A stretch of 11,126 nucleotides of DNA from Baffinella frigidus (lineage: Eukaryota; Cryptophyceae; Cryptomonadales; Baffinellaceae): assembly GCA_026770585.1 (NCBI GenBank), contig MU646365.1:1006341-1017466 (forward strand). The letters are read 5' to 3'. The stretch itself is not shown here. Below: more notes on the stretch, generated by a model. That model ran no database searches. It was not told where the DNA came from and saw nothing but the letters and a program-made list of their open reading frames with translations. The first letter of the stretch is position 1.

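Overview
The window is eukaryotic nuclear DNA. It holds the middle of one large, intron-rich protein-coding gene on the + strand, open at both ends. I could chain 26 exons through 25 GT-AG introns with every codon phase matching. This gives 2,675 coding bases (891 complete codons) with no in-frame stop. The encoded segment looks like a mosaic extracellular or cell-surface protein: C-terminal end of a PA14 domain, a filamin-type Ig repeat, a complete PA14 domain, then a series of IPT/TIG (Ig-like) repeats, the first with a cysteine-rich insert. I see no start codon region, signal peptide, membrane segment, stop, promoter or poly-A signal, so both termini lie outside. No RNA gene, bacterial-type gene, CRISPR array or second gene is supported.

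The organism is probably a microalga or other protist with plant-type (TTTAGGG)n telomeres. This rests on the intron filler, which is mostly CCCTAAA and one-base variants (CCCTGAA, CCCCAAA, CCCTCAA, CCCGAAA, CCATAAA, CCCTACA). Exons are GC-rich at third positions. A prasinophyte-like green alga, cryptophyte or dinoflagellate would all fit; the sequence alone does not decide.

Layout: 1-230 intron with a decayed exon copy; 231-314 end of PA14; 502-949 linker and start of the filamin repeat; 1690-2109 rest of filamin and start of PA14 number 2; 2300-3014 rest of PA14; 3172-5651 first IPT with Cys-rich insert; 6187-7410 second IPT; 7541-9252 third IPT and start of the fourth; 9452-10279 rest of the fourth IPT; 10807-end a long uninterrupted exon with a fifth IPT and the start of a sixth.

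Two features stand out. First, introns are packed with telomere-like repeats, almost always with the C-rich strand as the sense strand. Second, about half of the introns also contain one or two truncated, mutated copies of the neighbouring exon, usually separated from the true exon by telomeric filler, a short repeat element or a hairpin. In several introns the last 5-9 bases of the upstream exon reappear exactly at the intron's 3' end. Together these suggest introns formed or expanded by tandem duplication or break repair with telomeric filler. That is my inference; the copies and repeats themselves are directly visible.
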